Below, piece by piece: positions 15,812 to 23,223 of a stretch of 56,592 nucleotides of DNA (position 1 is the stretch's first letter; every line of letters begins with the position of its first letter). The stretch is from an uncultured Lachnospiraceae bacterium (GTDB taxonomy: Bacteria > Bacillota > Clostridia > Lachnospirales > Lachnospiraceae): NCBI GenBank assembly GCA_900553355.1, contig USDK01000010.1:1-56592 (forward strand), given 5' to 3'. The position numbers and the translations under genes were made by a program. Below the pieces are notes generated by a model. It was not told where the DNA came from. It saw nothing but the letters and a program-made list of their open reading frames with translations, and ran no database searches.

Positions 15812-17785
15812 CTATACTTCCCGTTCTCCCCGGACCATCTCAAGGAAAGTCTCTTCCGAGATAATGGGGATCCCAAGTTCATTTGCTTTTTTATTCTTTG
15901 ATGATGTGGATGTCACATCATTGTTGATCAGATAGCTGGTCTTTGAGGTAACGGATCCCGTCACCTTCCCCCCCAGACTTTCAATCAGCGCCTTCGCTTC
16001 ATTCCGGTTGGCAAAATGCTCCACCGATCCTGTGATCACGAAATTGATCCCGGCAAAGATCTGTTCCTTCTCCTCTGTCTTTTCTTCGGGGATCACAAGT
16101 TCCTCTAACAGGCTGCGGAAGGCCCGGTAATGCTCCTCCTGCTTAAAATAACTGACAAAGGCTCCGGCAAGCACTTCTCCCACTCCGGGGATCGCGCTTA
16201 AATCTTCTTCCGATGCCTTAAGCATCGCTTCCACATCATTATCAAATTCTTTGCAGATCATCTTCGCACCTGCAAGACCGATCCCTGTGATTCCCAGTCC
16301 GTAGATCACCCGGGGAAGTGTTGTGATCCTGGCCTTTTCAATACTGTCCAGAAGGTTCTGACAGGATTTTTCGCCAAATCCTTCCAGATTCTGGATCTCC
16401 TCTTTGTGGCGGTCCAGATGAAAGATATCTGCATATTCTTTAATATACCCCATTGCAATGAATTTTTCCAGTGTTGCCTCTGATAAACCTTCAATATTTA
16501 ATGCATCCCGGCTGACAAACAGCGTAAAAGATTTCAGATGCTTTGCCTGACAGTCCGGATTGGTACAGTAGAGGGTCTTTGCATTGCCGTCTTTACGGAT
16601 CTCTGTCCTGCCTCCGCATACCGGACAGACCGAAGGAATGTCTTTTACACCGCTGCGGGTCAGATTCTCTGCAATCTGGGGAATGATCATGTTAGCCTTA
16701 TAGACCTCGATGGTATCGCCCACTCCCAGTTCCAGTTCCTCCATGATGCTCACGTTATGGACACTGGCGCGGCTCACCGTCGTGCCTTCCAGCTCCACCG
16801 GTTCAAAGACTGCCACCGGATTGATCAGTCCCGTCCTGGACGGGCTCCACTCGATTTCAATCAGCCTGGTCTTGCGCACCTCGTCCGCCCATTTAAAGGC
16901 AAAGGAATCTCTGGGAAACTTGGACGTCCTTCCCAGGGAAGCCCCATAGGCAATATCATCATAGGTAAGCACCAGACCGTCCGATGGGAAATCATTGTCC
17001 GCAATCCTTGCTTCAAAAGCTTCCACCGTGCTTCTTACGGTATCTCTGGTCACCATGCGGTACTCTACCACCTCAAACCCCTGGGATGCAAGCCATTCCA
17101 TCTGCTCTCTTCTGGAATTATGGAAATCTACGCCGTCCGCCTGAACCAGAGTAAAGGCATAGAACTTCACATTCCGTTTCGCCGTGATCTCGTTATTCAA
17201 CTGACGCACAGAACCGCTGCACAGATTCCTCGGATTCTTATATCTGGCGTCTGCATCTGCGATTTCCTCGTTAATTTTTTCAAAATCCCGGTATCCAATG
17301 ACTGCTTCTCCCCTAAGGATCAGTTCGCCCGGATAACTGATTTTCAGAGGAATATTGCGGAACACCCGGGCATTGTTGGTTACCACTTCACCCACTTCAC
17401 CGTTTCCTCTGGTGACTGCTTTGTACAGCTCGCCGTCCCGATAGGTCAGGACAATGGTCAGGCCGTCCATCTTCCAGGACATCAGCGCTTTCTGATCGCC
17501 TACAAAGTTCTCCAGCTCTGAGACCTCCTTGGTCTTGTCCAGCGACAGCATAGGACTTTCATGCCGTTCTTTCGGAAGCTCACTTAACACCTCATATCCC
17601 ACATTGACGGTAGGACTGTTGGAAAGGGTGGTGCCAAGCTCTTTTTCCAGCGAAAGAAGCTCGTCATAGAGCCTGTCATACTCATAGTTGCTCATGATCT
17701 CTTCTGCATCCTGATAATAGGCTTTGGACGCTTTATTTAATCGTTCTACCAGTTCCTGCATCCTGGCTGTCTTTGATCTGTCCAT
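15812..17785 (-). CDS. ligA: NAD-dependent DNA ligase LigA
   Basis: Seals nicks in replication and repair using NAD. The 657 residues include the N-terminal Ia domain (YYQDAEEIMSNYEYDRLYDEL), the adenylation site lysine in SWKMDGL, an OB fold, a four-cysteine zinc finger (CPVC...CTNPDC), a helix-hairpin-helix region (ALNIEGLSEATLEKF onward) and a C-terminal BRCT domain from about 580. The KxDG motif appears as KMDG where KIDG is common. The start at 17785 has AAAGGA five bases upstream and lies 53 bases inside the end of the pseudouridine synthase gene, so translation is probably coupled. Confidence 0.95.
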   Translation of the reverse strand: MDRSKTARMQELVERLNKASKAYYQDAEEIMSNYEYDRLYDELLSLEKELGTTLSNSPTVNVGYEVLSELPKERHESPMLSLDKTKEVSELENFVGDQKALMSWKMDGLTIVLTYRDGELYKAVTRGNGEVGEVVTNNARVFRNIPLKISYPGELILRGEAVIGYRDFEKINEEIADADARYKNPRNLCSGSVRQLNNEITAKRNVKFYAFTLVQADGVDFHNSRREQMEWLASQGFEVVEYRMVTRDTVRSTVEAFEARIADNDFPSDGLVLTYDDIAYGASLGRTSKFPRDSFAFKWADEVRKTRLIEIEWSPSRTGLINPVAVFEPVELEGTTVSRASVHNVSIMEELELGVGDTIEVYKANMIIPQIAENLTRSGVKDIPSVCPVCGGRTEIRKDGNAKTLYCTNPDCQAKHLKSFTLFVSRDALNIEGLSEATLEKFIAMGYIKEYADIFHLDRHKEEIQNLEGFGEKSCQNLLDSIEKARITTLPRVIYGLGITGIGLAGAKMICKEFDNDVEAMLKASEEDLSAIPGVGEVLAGAFVSYFKQEEHYRAFRSLLEELVIPEEKTEEKEQIFAGINFVITGSVEHFANRNEAKALIESLGGKVTGSVTSKTSYLINNDVTSTSSKNKKANELGIPIISEETFLEMVRGEREV

Positions 17786-18479
17786 ATAATTCCTTTAACT
17801 CCTGCTCTTTTAATTCTCTTACATCTCCGGGTTTCATACTGCCCAGATAAATATTCATGACTCTGGTCCGCACCAGCCTTTCCACCCGGTATCCACATAC
17901 CAGACACATCCTTCGGATCTGCCGGTTCAGCCCCTGGGTCAGCACGATGGAAAAGGTGTATTTCCCGATTTTTTCTGTCCGGCAGGGTCTGGTGACCTCG
18001 TCGAGTCCCTTTTCCTCATCCCGGATCCTCACTCCTGATGCCATCATCTGCAGAAATTCATCTGTTACCGGACGGTCCACCGTCACCTTATATTCCTTTT
18101 CATGTCCGAACCTGGCCCGCATCATTCCGTTGATCAGATCGCCGTCATTGGTCATGATCAGCAGGCCTTCCGAATCTTTGTCGAGCCTTCCGGCATAAGT
18201 AACTCTCACCGGATAGTCCAGGTAACGGATGATGTTGTGCTTTTCTTTCGGGGATTCGGTACAGACAATTCCGGCCGGCTTATAGACTGCCAGAACAACT
18301 TTTCGGTTCTTATCCGTAATCTCCTTTTTTCCTACTTTCACCACCTGGCCCGGCTCCACCTGCATTCCCGGGACTGCTTTTTTCCCGTCCACCGTCACAC
18401 GGCCGGCCTGGATCAGCCGGTCTGCCTCCCTGCGGGAGCAGACCCCGGCTTCACTTAAATATTTATTCAGTCTCGTCAT
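17733..18479 (-). CDS. 23S rRNA pseudouridine synthase, RluF/RluB type
   Basis: Converts a uridine in 23S rRNA to pseudouridine. Residues 1-60 are an S4 RNA-binding domain (MTRLNKYLSEAGVCSRREAD), followed by the RsuA-type catalytic domain with the aspartate in AGRLDKDSEGLL and the C-terminal box LNRQIRRMCLVCGYRVERLVR. The QIRRMC form resembles RluF more than RluB, but the target base is not certain. It overlaps the DHHW gene by 17 bases and ligA by 53 bases, which places the surface cassette and the information genes in one transcript. Confidence 0.88.
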   Translation of the reverse strand: MTRLNKYLSEAGVCSRREADRLIQAGRVTVDGKKAVPGMQVEPGQVVKVGKKEITDKNRKVVLAVYKPAGIVCTESPKEKHNIIRYLDYPVRVTYAGRLDKDSEGLLIMTNDGDLINGMMRARFGHEKEYKVTVDRPVTDEFLQMMASGVRIRDEEKGLDEVTRPCRTEKIGKYTFSIVLTQGLNRQIRRMCLVCGYRVERLVRTRVMNIYLGSMKPGDVRELKEQELKELYGQIKDSQDAGTGRTIK

Positions 18480-19644
18480 TTGTCAATACTCCGCTGATAC
18501 TATTGTCTTCCACAAAGGTATTCCCATTATATAAAAACAGCACACTGCTGATCTTATTCTCTTCCATAAGTGATGTGATATCTCCATAATAATACCGTGG
18601 ATCCACCATCAGGATTTCCCGATAATAAGGGATCAGAAACGGGACCAGGCAGTTGGCATAGGAGTCCTTCAAAAGGAGCAGCCTCTGAGTACTGTCCGCC
18701 GTTGTCCGGATACTGATAAGGCCGCTGTTTCCTCCCAGGAACATGGCATACTGATCCTTCTCCTTAAGCTTTGATGAATCATATAGTGTGGCGGTCTTCT
18801 TCTGTTCCTCCACGTAATTGACTACCACTTCCGGGGCTGCTTCCTCATCTTTTGGAAAATAGACGTAAATCGGCTCCTCATAACCCGTCTCATATCCACT
18901 GGTAGAGGACAGCGTTCCGTTGAAGGAATTACTCACAGCATAAGGCGTAAGCTCCGGCGCTTTCGATGTATCCAGATCCATTGCCTCTGCCAGCGCCTGA
19001 TACCCATAGTATGCCCCCAGTGTGGTCCAGTGATGATCCGTATGATAATAAATATTTTCAGATTTGTGATCCTTCAAGGCCTTCCCTGCATCCACCCAGG
19101 TCAGATGTCCTTCCAGGGTCTTCTGGATACTGTCAAAATCAGCGTCCTGATCCCGGGTTACCGCAAAGGCCGGAAGCTTCTCCGAAAACACATTGGCCGC
19201 ATTGGGCACCAGCATCATGTACATGGGGATGTCTGGATATGTTTCCTGAAATCCGCAGATAGCCTGGAGATTCTGCTCCAGATGCTCCTGATCCGGCGTC
19301 TTGATGTCCTCCAGAAGATAGCTGCCCTTTCCTTTAAACACACCGTTAGACTCTCTCTTTCCCATGAGAAGATCCACACGGGTCTTTAACTGCACCCACA
19401 GATCTCTTCCTGCGATCTGATCCGACTGATAGCTTTCGTACTGTTCCATAAACCTTCCGCTCTCAATCCCTGACAGCGTCAGAGAGGGCTTTTGTTCCAG
19501 CATCCGGTTCTCGGTCTCTGAAAATTCAGCATCCGGCCATACCAGATTCAGAAGGCAGATTACCAGCAGCACTCCCAGGAACATCTTTGCCATCCAGACT
19601 TTTCTATTTCGTTTTCTCCTGTCATTTCTTTTATATTTCTCCAT
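18463..19644 (-). CDS. DHHW-family surface protein, partner of MBOAT acyltransferase
   Basis: A 393-residue protein with a basic start, one membrane helix (about 18-36), and an extracytoplasmic SGNH/AlgX-like domain. The family-defining DHHW motif is seen in YYHTDHHWTTLGA; a possible nucleophile serine lies in LLLKDSYANC near the C-terminus. Such proteins take acyl groups delivered across the membrane by MBOAT proteins and place them on exopolysaccharide or wall polymers. The MBOAT gene is directly upstream (8 bases). It overlaps the pseudouridine synthase gene by 17 bases. Confidence 0.88.
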   Translation of the reverse strand: MEKYKRNDRRKRNRKVWMAKMFLGVLLVICLLNLVWPDAEFSETENRMLEQKPSLTLSGIESGRFMEQYESYQSDQIAGRDLWVQLKTRVDLLMGKRESNGVFKGKGSYLLEDIKTPDQEHLEQNLQAICGFQETYPDIPMYMMLVPNAANVFSEKLPAFAVTRDQDADFDSIQKTLEGHLTWVDAGKALKDHKSENIYYHTDHHWTTLGAYYGYQALAEAMDLDTSKAPELTPYAVSNSFNGTLSSTSGYETGYEEPIYVYFPKDEEAAPEVVVNYVEEQKKTATLYDSSKLKEKDQYAMFLGGNSGLISIRTTADSTQRLLLLKDSYANCLVPFLIPYYREILMVDPRYYYGDITSLMEENKISSVLFLYNGNTFVEDNSISGVLTNDETE

Positions 19645-19652
19645 AACTGCTC

Positions 19653-21050
19653 CTAAAACCGAAAATATAAGAATGGGTTGTAGGTTTCTGTTACCAGATA
19701 AGCAATGCAGAGCAGAAACAGCCCTGCATAGACTGCCACATCTGCCGCAGCCTTATGGTGGGCCAGATATTTTTCGTAGACCACATAGACCACCGGTGTC
19801 GATGCCAGGATCAGGATGATCCAAAGACCAAGATTTGAAACAAGCAGGTAAAGAGCCTGCCGGTCCACCAGTCCGTGTCCGCCCACGCCAAACATCAGTC
19901 CAAGATAATCCCAGGCGCTTCCCAGGGTCGGACTGAAAAACAGCACCCAGCCGATCATAACCAGAACAAGGCTGTAGATATGTCTCAATACAGACGGAAG
20001 TCTCTCCAGCTTCTTCTGTAAGAAGTATTTTTCAATAATAAGAATGACGCCGTAATACAGGCCCCATGCCACAAAGTTCCATGCAGCCCCGTGCCAGAGT
20101 CCGGTCAGAAGCCATACCACCAGGAGATTGCGGATGTGCTTTGCCACAGGCACCCGGTTTCCTCCCAGCGGAATATACAGGTATTCCCGGAACCAGCTGC
20201 TAAGAGAAATGTGCCATCTGCGCCAGAATTCCGTAATACTCTTAGAGATATAGGGATAATAAAAGTTCTTCGGGAACTCAAAGCCAAACATTTTGCCAAG
20301 CCCCACTGCCATGTCGGAATATCCGCTGAAGTCAAAATAAATCTGGAACGTATAGGCCAGACATCCGAGCCACGCCGTAGCCACAGAGACTTCCCCCGGC
20401 ACCATAGCGGATACATCTGAATATACCATGCCGATGGTGTTGGCCAGCAGCACCTTTTTCGCCAGTCCTCGGATAAAGAACATAACACCGCCGCCAAACT
20501 GACCGATACTTTCCCGGCGTACATGCAGCTGCTCGTCTATCTCCGCATATTTGACAATCGGGCCCGCGATCAGCTGCGGAAACATGGTCACATAAAGGGC
20601 AAAATCCATCAGGTTTTTCTGTACCTGCACATTTCCCCGATACACGTCAATGATATAAGACAGGATCTGAAAGGTGTAAAAAGAAATCCCCACCGGCAGC
20701 GCCACCTCCCGGAACGGGATATCCACCGGAAGCACTGCATTTAAACTGTTCAGAACAAATCCCTCATATTTAAAAAATCCCAGGATACATAAGTTTACCG
20801 TCACATTAAAGATCAGGCTTTTGCGCGCCGCTTTCCTGTCATTTAAGTTCCTGGCAATATCAAGGCCGCAGATATAGTTGAAGATGATAGAAAAAATCAT
20901 CAAAAACAAATAGATCGGCTCACCCCAGGCATAAAAGATCAGGCTGGCCACAAGAAGCACCGGATTTTTCAGTCCCCTCGGTAATATGTAATATAAAATT
21001 AAAACAATTGGTAAAAACGTAAACAAAAATACGATACTGCTGAATAACAT
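19653..21050 (-). CDS. MBOAT family membrane O-acyltransferase (AlgI/DltB-like)
   Basis: A polytopic membrane protein of 465 residues with about ten to twelve hydrophobic segments. It matches AlgI/DltB-type MBOAT proteins: GISFYTFQILSYIIDVYRG, FDFSGYSDMAVGLGKM, FWRRWHISLSSWFREYLYIPLGG and the catalytic histidine region LTGLWHGAAWNF. It moves an acyl group, usually acetyl, across the membrane for O-acylation of surface polysaccharide. Second to last gene of a four-gene cassette with SGNH, DUF4358 and DHHW proteins; no dlt genes are nearby. Confidence 0.93.
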   Translation of the reverse strand: MLFSSIVFLFTFLPIVLILYYILPRGLKNPVLLVASLIFYAWGEPIYLFLMIFSIIFNYICGLDIARNLNDRKAARKSLIFNVTVNLCILGFFKYEGFVLNSLNAVLPVDIPFREVALPVGISFYTFQILSYIIDVYRGNVQVQKNLMDFALYVTMFPQLIAGPIVKYAEIDEQLHVRRESIGQFGGGVMFFIRGLAKKVLLANTIGMVYSDVSAMVPGEVSVATAWLGCLAYTFQIYFDFSGYSDMAVGLGKMFGFEFPKNFYYPYISKSITEFWRRWHISLSSWFREYLYIPLGGNRVPVAKHIRNLLVVWLLTGLWHGAAWNFVAWGLYYGVILIIEKYFLQKKLERLPSVLRHIYSLVLVMIGWVLFFSPTLGSAWDYLGLMFGVGGHGLVDRQALYLLVSNLGLWIILILASTPVVYVVYEKYLAHHKAAADVAVYAGLFLLCIAYLVTETYNPFLYFRF

Positions 21051-21065
21051 ACCGTTCCTTTTCCT

Positions 21066-21560
21066 TTATAAACAATTCTTAAATGCGGCGTAGATCTCAT
21101 CTGCGTCCTCTGAAACCGTTAAAAACACATATGTTCCCCTGGTCTCCAGGATGGCCGCGTTCAGGAGGCTGGTCTGCTCCACGCCATATCCTTCAAAACT
21201 GGTCTTCTGCGTATCAAGGCGCTCAGTCGCCGCCTCTTCCACCTGCCTGGCCTGGGACTCATCCTTCAGCTTAACGATCAGAAGTTCATTGACGCTCATG
21301 ACATCGTTGGGAACATACAGTACCACGCCGTCATAATCCTCCGCATTCAGTCCATAATACCGCTTCAGATCCTGGGTCGTACCCTTGGTCATGCCGTCTT
21401 CCGTGGTCACCTTCATGATTTCTTTCTCCAGAGTCTCCACCGGCACATCATCCGCACTCTCTCTTGCAAGGAGAAAGACAATGTAAGCCAGAAAAACCAG
21501 GACCATCAGATATTTTAACAGATTCAACAAATCTATGCTGTGTTTCATTTGTACTTTCAT
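21066..21560 (-). CDS. DUF4358-type membrane-anchored protein
   Basis: A 164-residue protein with one N-terminal membrane helix (about 15-33, LMVLVFLAYIVFLLA) and an extracytoplasmic domain of DUF4358 type (YYGLNAEDYDGVVLYVP). Function unknown. The start at 21560 overlaps the stop of the SGNH gene by one base (TAATG), and the frame reaching further upstream lacks a ribosome site, so I use this ATG. Constant company with SGNH, MBOAT and DHHW genes suggests an accessory role in surface acylation. Confidence 0.82.
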   Translation of the reverse strand: MKVQMKHSIDLLNLLKYLMVLVFLAYIVFLLARESADDVPVETLEKEIMKVTTEDGMTKGTTQDLKRYYGLNAEDYDGVVLYVPNDVMSVNELLIVKLKDESQARQVEEAATERLDTQKTSFEGYGVEQTSLLNAAILETRGTYVFLTVSEDADEIYAAFKNCL

Positions 21561-22327
21561 TATAATCCTGCAACCTCCGCCATGCGGTTTACCCATTCAG
21601 TATAGTAAGCCGGAGCCATATGAATGCCGTCATCCGCATAGTACTCTTCCTTTACCAGGTCTGTATTATCGATAAATGTAATTCCAAGCTCATCACAGAG
21701 ACTTTTCAGCCCTTCATTATACTGGGGGATATTGGCATACGCAGGCTGTTCTGCGGCCGTATCCTGCTGCACCGGCAGGATACTGTTGACATAAATGGCT
21801 GTATCCGGAAGGGATTCTTTCAGATCCTCCAGCGCCTGCCGGTAAGCTGCCAGAAATGACTCCTGGTCAGTCACATTCATATCATTCATCCCATATGACA
21901 GGAACAGTGCCTGCGGGGCCAGCGACTTAGCCTGGGCAATCTGGCTTGCCGCCAGTTCTCCTCCGCCGTTGACCAATCCTGCGCCCCGTTCTGCCAGTAC
22001 ATGACTGGAATCCAGCACACCGTACTCATACAGGCCCTGGGCGATCGAATCCCCCAGCACCAGCGAATTTGCAAATTTTTCATTGGCAGAACGGCTGGCC
22101 CATTCCTCGTCCGCCGCTCTTTCTGCGGCCTCCAGCTCCTGGATCTTCTGATCCACCGCCGTCACGTCTACAGACTCCATTTCCTTCAGCCGCTCAAGCC
22201 CTTTACTGGTGTCTACACCTCTGTTAAAAAGCCGGAGCGCCAAAAGAATGACCCCGGCTGCCGCCAGGATCACCACTACAAGGATCACAGTCCGCAGAAC
22301 AGTCTTTTTTCTTTTGTCTATTTCCAT
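21560..22327 (-). CDS. SGNH/GDSL hydrolase, membrane-anchored
   Basis: A 255-residue protein: one N-terminal membrane helix (about 11-30), a coiled stretch (48-76), then an SGNH hydrolase domain with block I LVLGDSIAQG (Ser nucleophile), block III GMND and block V DDGIH (Asp-His). It probably acts outside the cell as an acylesterase or acyltransferase on wall or exopolysaccharide. First gene of the minus-strand cassette, with a good promoter 40 bases upstream. Confidence 0.88.
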   Translation of the reverse strand: MEIDKRKKTVLRTVILVVVILAAAGVILLALRLFNRGVDTSKGLERLKEMESVDVTAVDQKIQELEAAERAADEEWASRSANEKFANSLVLGDSIAQGLYEYGVLDSSHVLAERGAGLVNGGGELAASQIAQAKSLAPQALFLSYGMNDMNVTDQESFLAAYRQALEDLKESLPDTAIYVNSILPVQQDTAAEQPAYANIPQYNEGLKSLCDELGITFIDNTDLVKEEYYADDGIHMAPAYYTEWVNRMAEVAGL

Positions 22328-22364
22328 GATCTCTCATCTTTTCTCCTATTTGTACATTAGAAAT

Positions 22365-22393
22365 ATTGTACTGTTTTTCCCCATAAAAGTCAA
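22365..22393 (-). promoter_or_regulatory. Promoter of the surface-acylation operon
   Basis: Read on the minus strand: TTGACT (22388-22393), 17 bases, TACAAT (22365-22370). Transcription would start near 22358, about 30 bases before the SGNH gene. Its -35 box lies within ten bases of the -10 box of the divergent promoter at 22402. Confidence 0.65.
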
Positions 22394-22398
22394 ACTTG

Positions 22399-22407
22399 TG
22401 GTATAAT
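22399..22407 (+). promoter_or_regulatory. Extended -10 promoter before the inverted-repeat element
   Basis: TGG directly followed by TATAAT (22402-22407) gives an extended -10 box. No good -35 is visible. Transcription would begin at about 22414, inside the first arm of the long inverted repeat, so the element would form the start of the transcript. Confidence 0.6.
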
Positions 22408-22409
22408 GC

Positions 22410-22598
22410 GTTACAGTTCATCTCGTGTGGCAAAAGGGAAACGAATCGTCATGCCTGCATGCAAGAGTCGCTTCCCTTTTACCATACGAGTGTAACTCGT
22501 AACCTCCGGCACATAAGCAGTCTTAGCGCGCAGCGTGGGACTGGAGCGCGTCAGCGTGACGAGTGCGCATGGGACGGAGGTGAGAGATGAACTGTTAC
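22410..22598 (+). repeat. 189-bp inverted-repeat element with internal hairpins (MITE or structured RNA)
   Basis: Outer arms 22410-22424 and 22584-22598 pair at 14 of 15 positions. Within lie a strong hairpin 22429-22483 (arms pair at 14 of 16, with CATGC/GCATG inside), a hairpin ACGAG/CTCGT at 22486-22500, and a stem ACCTCCG (22502-22508) / CGGAGGT (22575-22581) closing further GC-rich pairings, including CGTCA/TGACG. No convincing gene lies within. It could be a non-autonomous transposon remnant or a leader RNA of the DUF5721 gene. No clear target duplication is seen. Confidence 0.7.
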
Positions 22599-22600
22599 CC

Positions 22601-22636
22601 TTCCGTGCAAGTGAAACGAAGCACATATTTCGTGTG
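22601..22636 (+). other. Hairpin-forming leader segment before the DUF5721 gene
   Basis: After the inverted-repeat element two alternative short hairpins overlap: GTGC (22605-22608) with GCAC (22621-22624), and ACGAA (22616-22620) with TTCGT (22629-22633). They cannot form together, which would suit a switch, but this may be chance. AAGGAG and the ATG follow within 25 bases. Confidence 0.35.
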
Positions 22637-22658
22637 AATGACACAAGGAGTTTTCTTC

Positions 22659-23141
22659 ATGAATGTTTTTACTTTATCACCCAAAATCTGTATGTCTCAT
22701 CTGTTATTGAAGGAGACGTTCGACCACTTTCTTTTTATCGAAGGCAAAATCACCACATTTAATACCTTCCAGATTGACGGTTTTCTTCAGAAGGATTTTT
22801 TCGACACTGCGCCGGCGCAGGATTATTCCCGCTGGAAGGATGTACGCGGCTTCTGTCTGCAGCTGATCAAAGGAAAGCGTACTCCCTTAAATTTCAAGAT
22901 TGTGCTGTCACTTGACCCAGAGACTTTTCCGTCATTTCTGGCAGACCATCAGCTGTCCGCCTATCGTCCGGAAGAAATCCAGGGACTGTATCTGAACTTT
23001 CACTATGATGGAAATACTTTACAGTGCGTGACTGGAGTCTCTCTTTCTACCTTCCGCATGGACAAGGCGCTGGAGCGCGAGTGGGATACATATGCCGGAA
23101 AGATGCTGGCTGAAATGATGCCCGGCGTTTCGCTGGAATGA
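22659..23141 (+). CDS. DUF5721 family protein
   Basis: A 160-residue soluble protein without signal peptide or membrane helix. The layout, starting with a short beta region and KICMSHLLLKETFDHFLF, fits DUF5721, a family of unknown function that I associate with Lachnospiraceae. I chose the ATG at 22659 because AAGGAG is eight bases upstream; the in-frame ATG at 22638 lacks a site. It is preceded by the long inverted-repeat element and followed by a strong terminator shared with htpG. A single-gene unit by position. Confidence 0.78.
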   Translation: MNVFTLSPKICMSHLLLKETFDHFLFIEGKITTFNTFQIDGFLQKDFFDTAPAQDYSRWKDVRGFCLQLIKGKRTPLNFKIVLSLDPETFPSFLADHQLSAYRPEEIQGLYLNFHYDGNTLQCVTGVSLSTFRMDKALEREWDTYAGKMLAEMMPGVSLE

Positions 23142-23157
23142 ACACAGAATGATAGAT

Positions 23158-23206
23158 AAAATCTCCGGAACCGATGTTTTCTCATCGGTTTCCGGAGATT
23201 TCTTTT
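23158..23206. terminator. Bidirectional terminator between DUF5721 gene and htpG
   Basis: AAATCTCCGGAACCGATG pairs with CATCGGTTTCCGGAGATTT (one bulged base) around a TTTTCT loop, flanked by T-rich sequence on the plus side and A-rich sequence on the other. It lies between convergent genes. Confidence 0.88.
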
Positions 23207-23223
23207 GATCGGTTTATAACCTT

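Noticed and set aside
22411..22644. A 77-codon open frame on the minus strand over the structured element
   Set aside because: It is a by-product of the inverted repeats; no ribosome site, and the sequence is better explained as a MITE or RNA.
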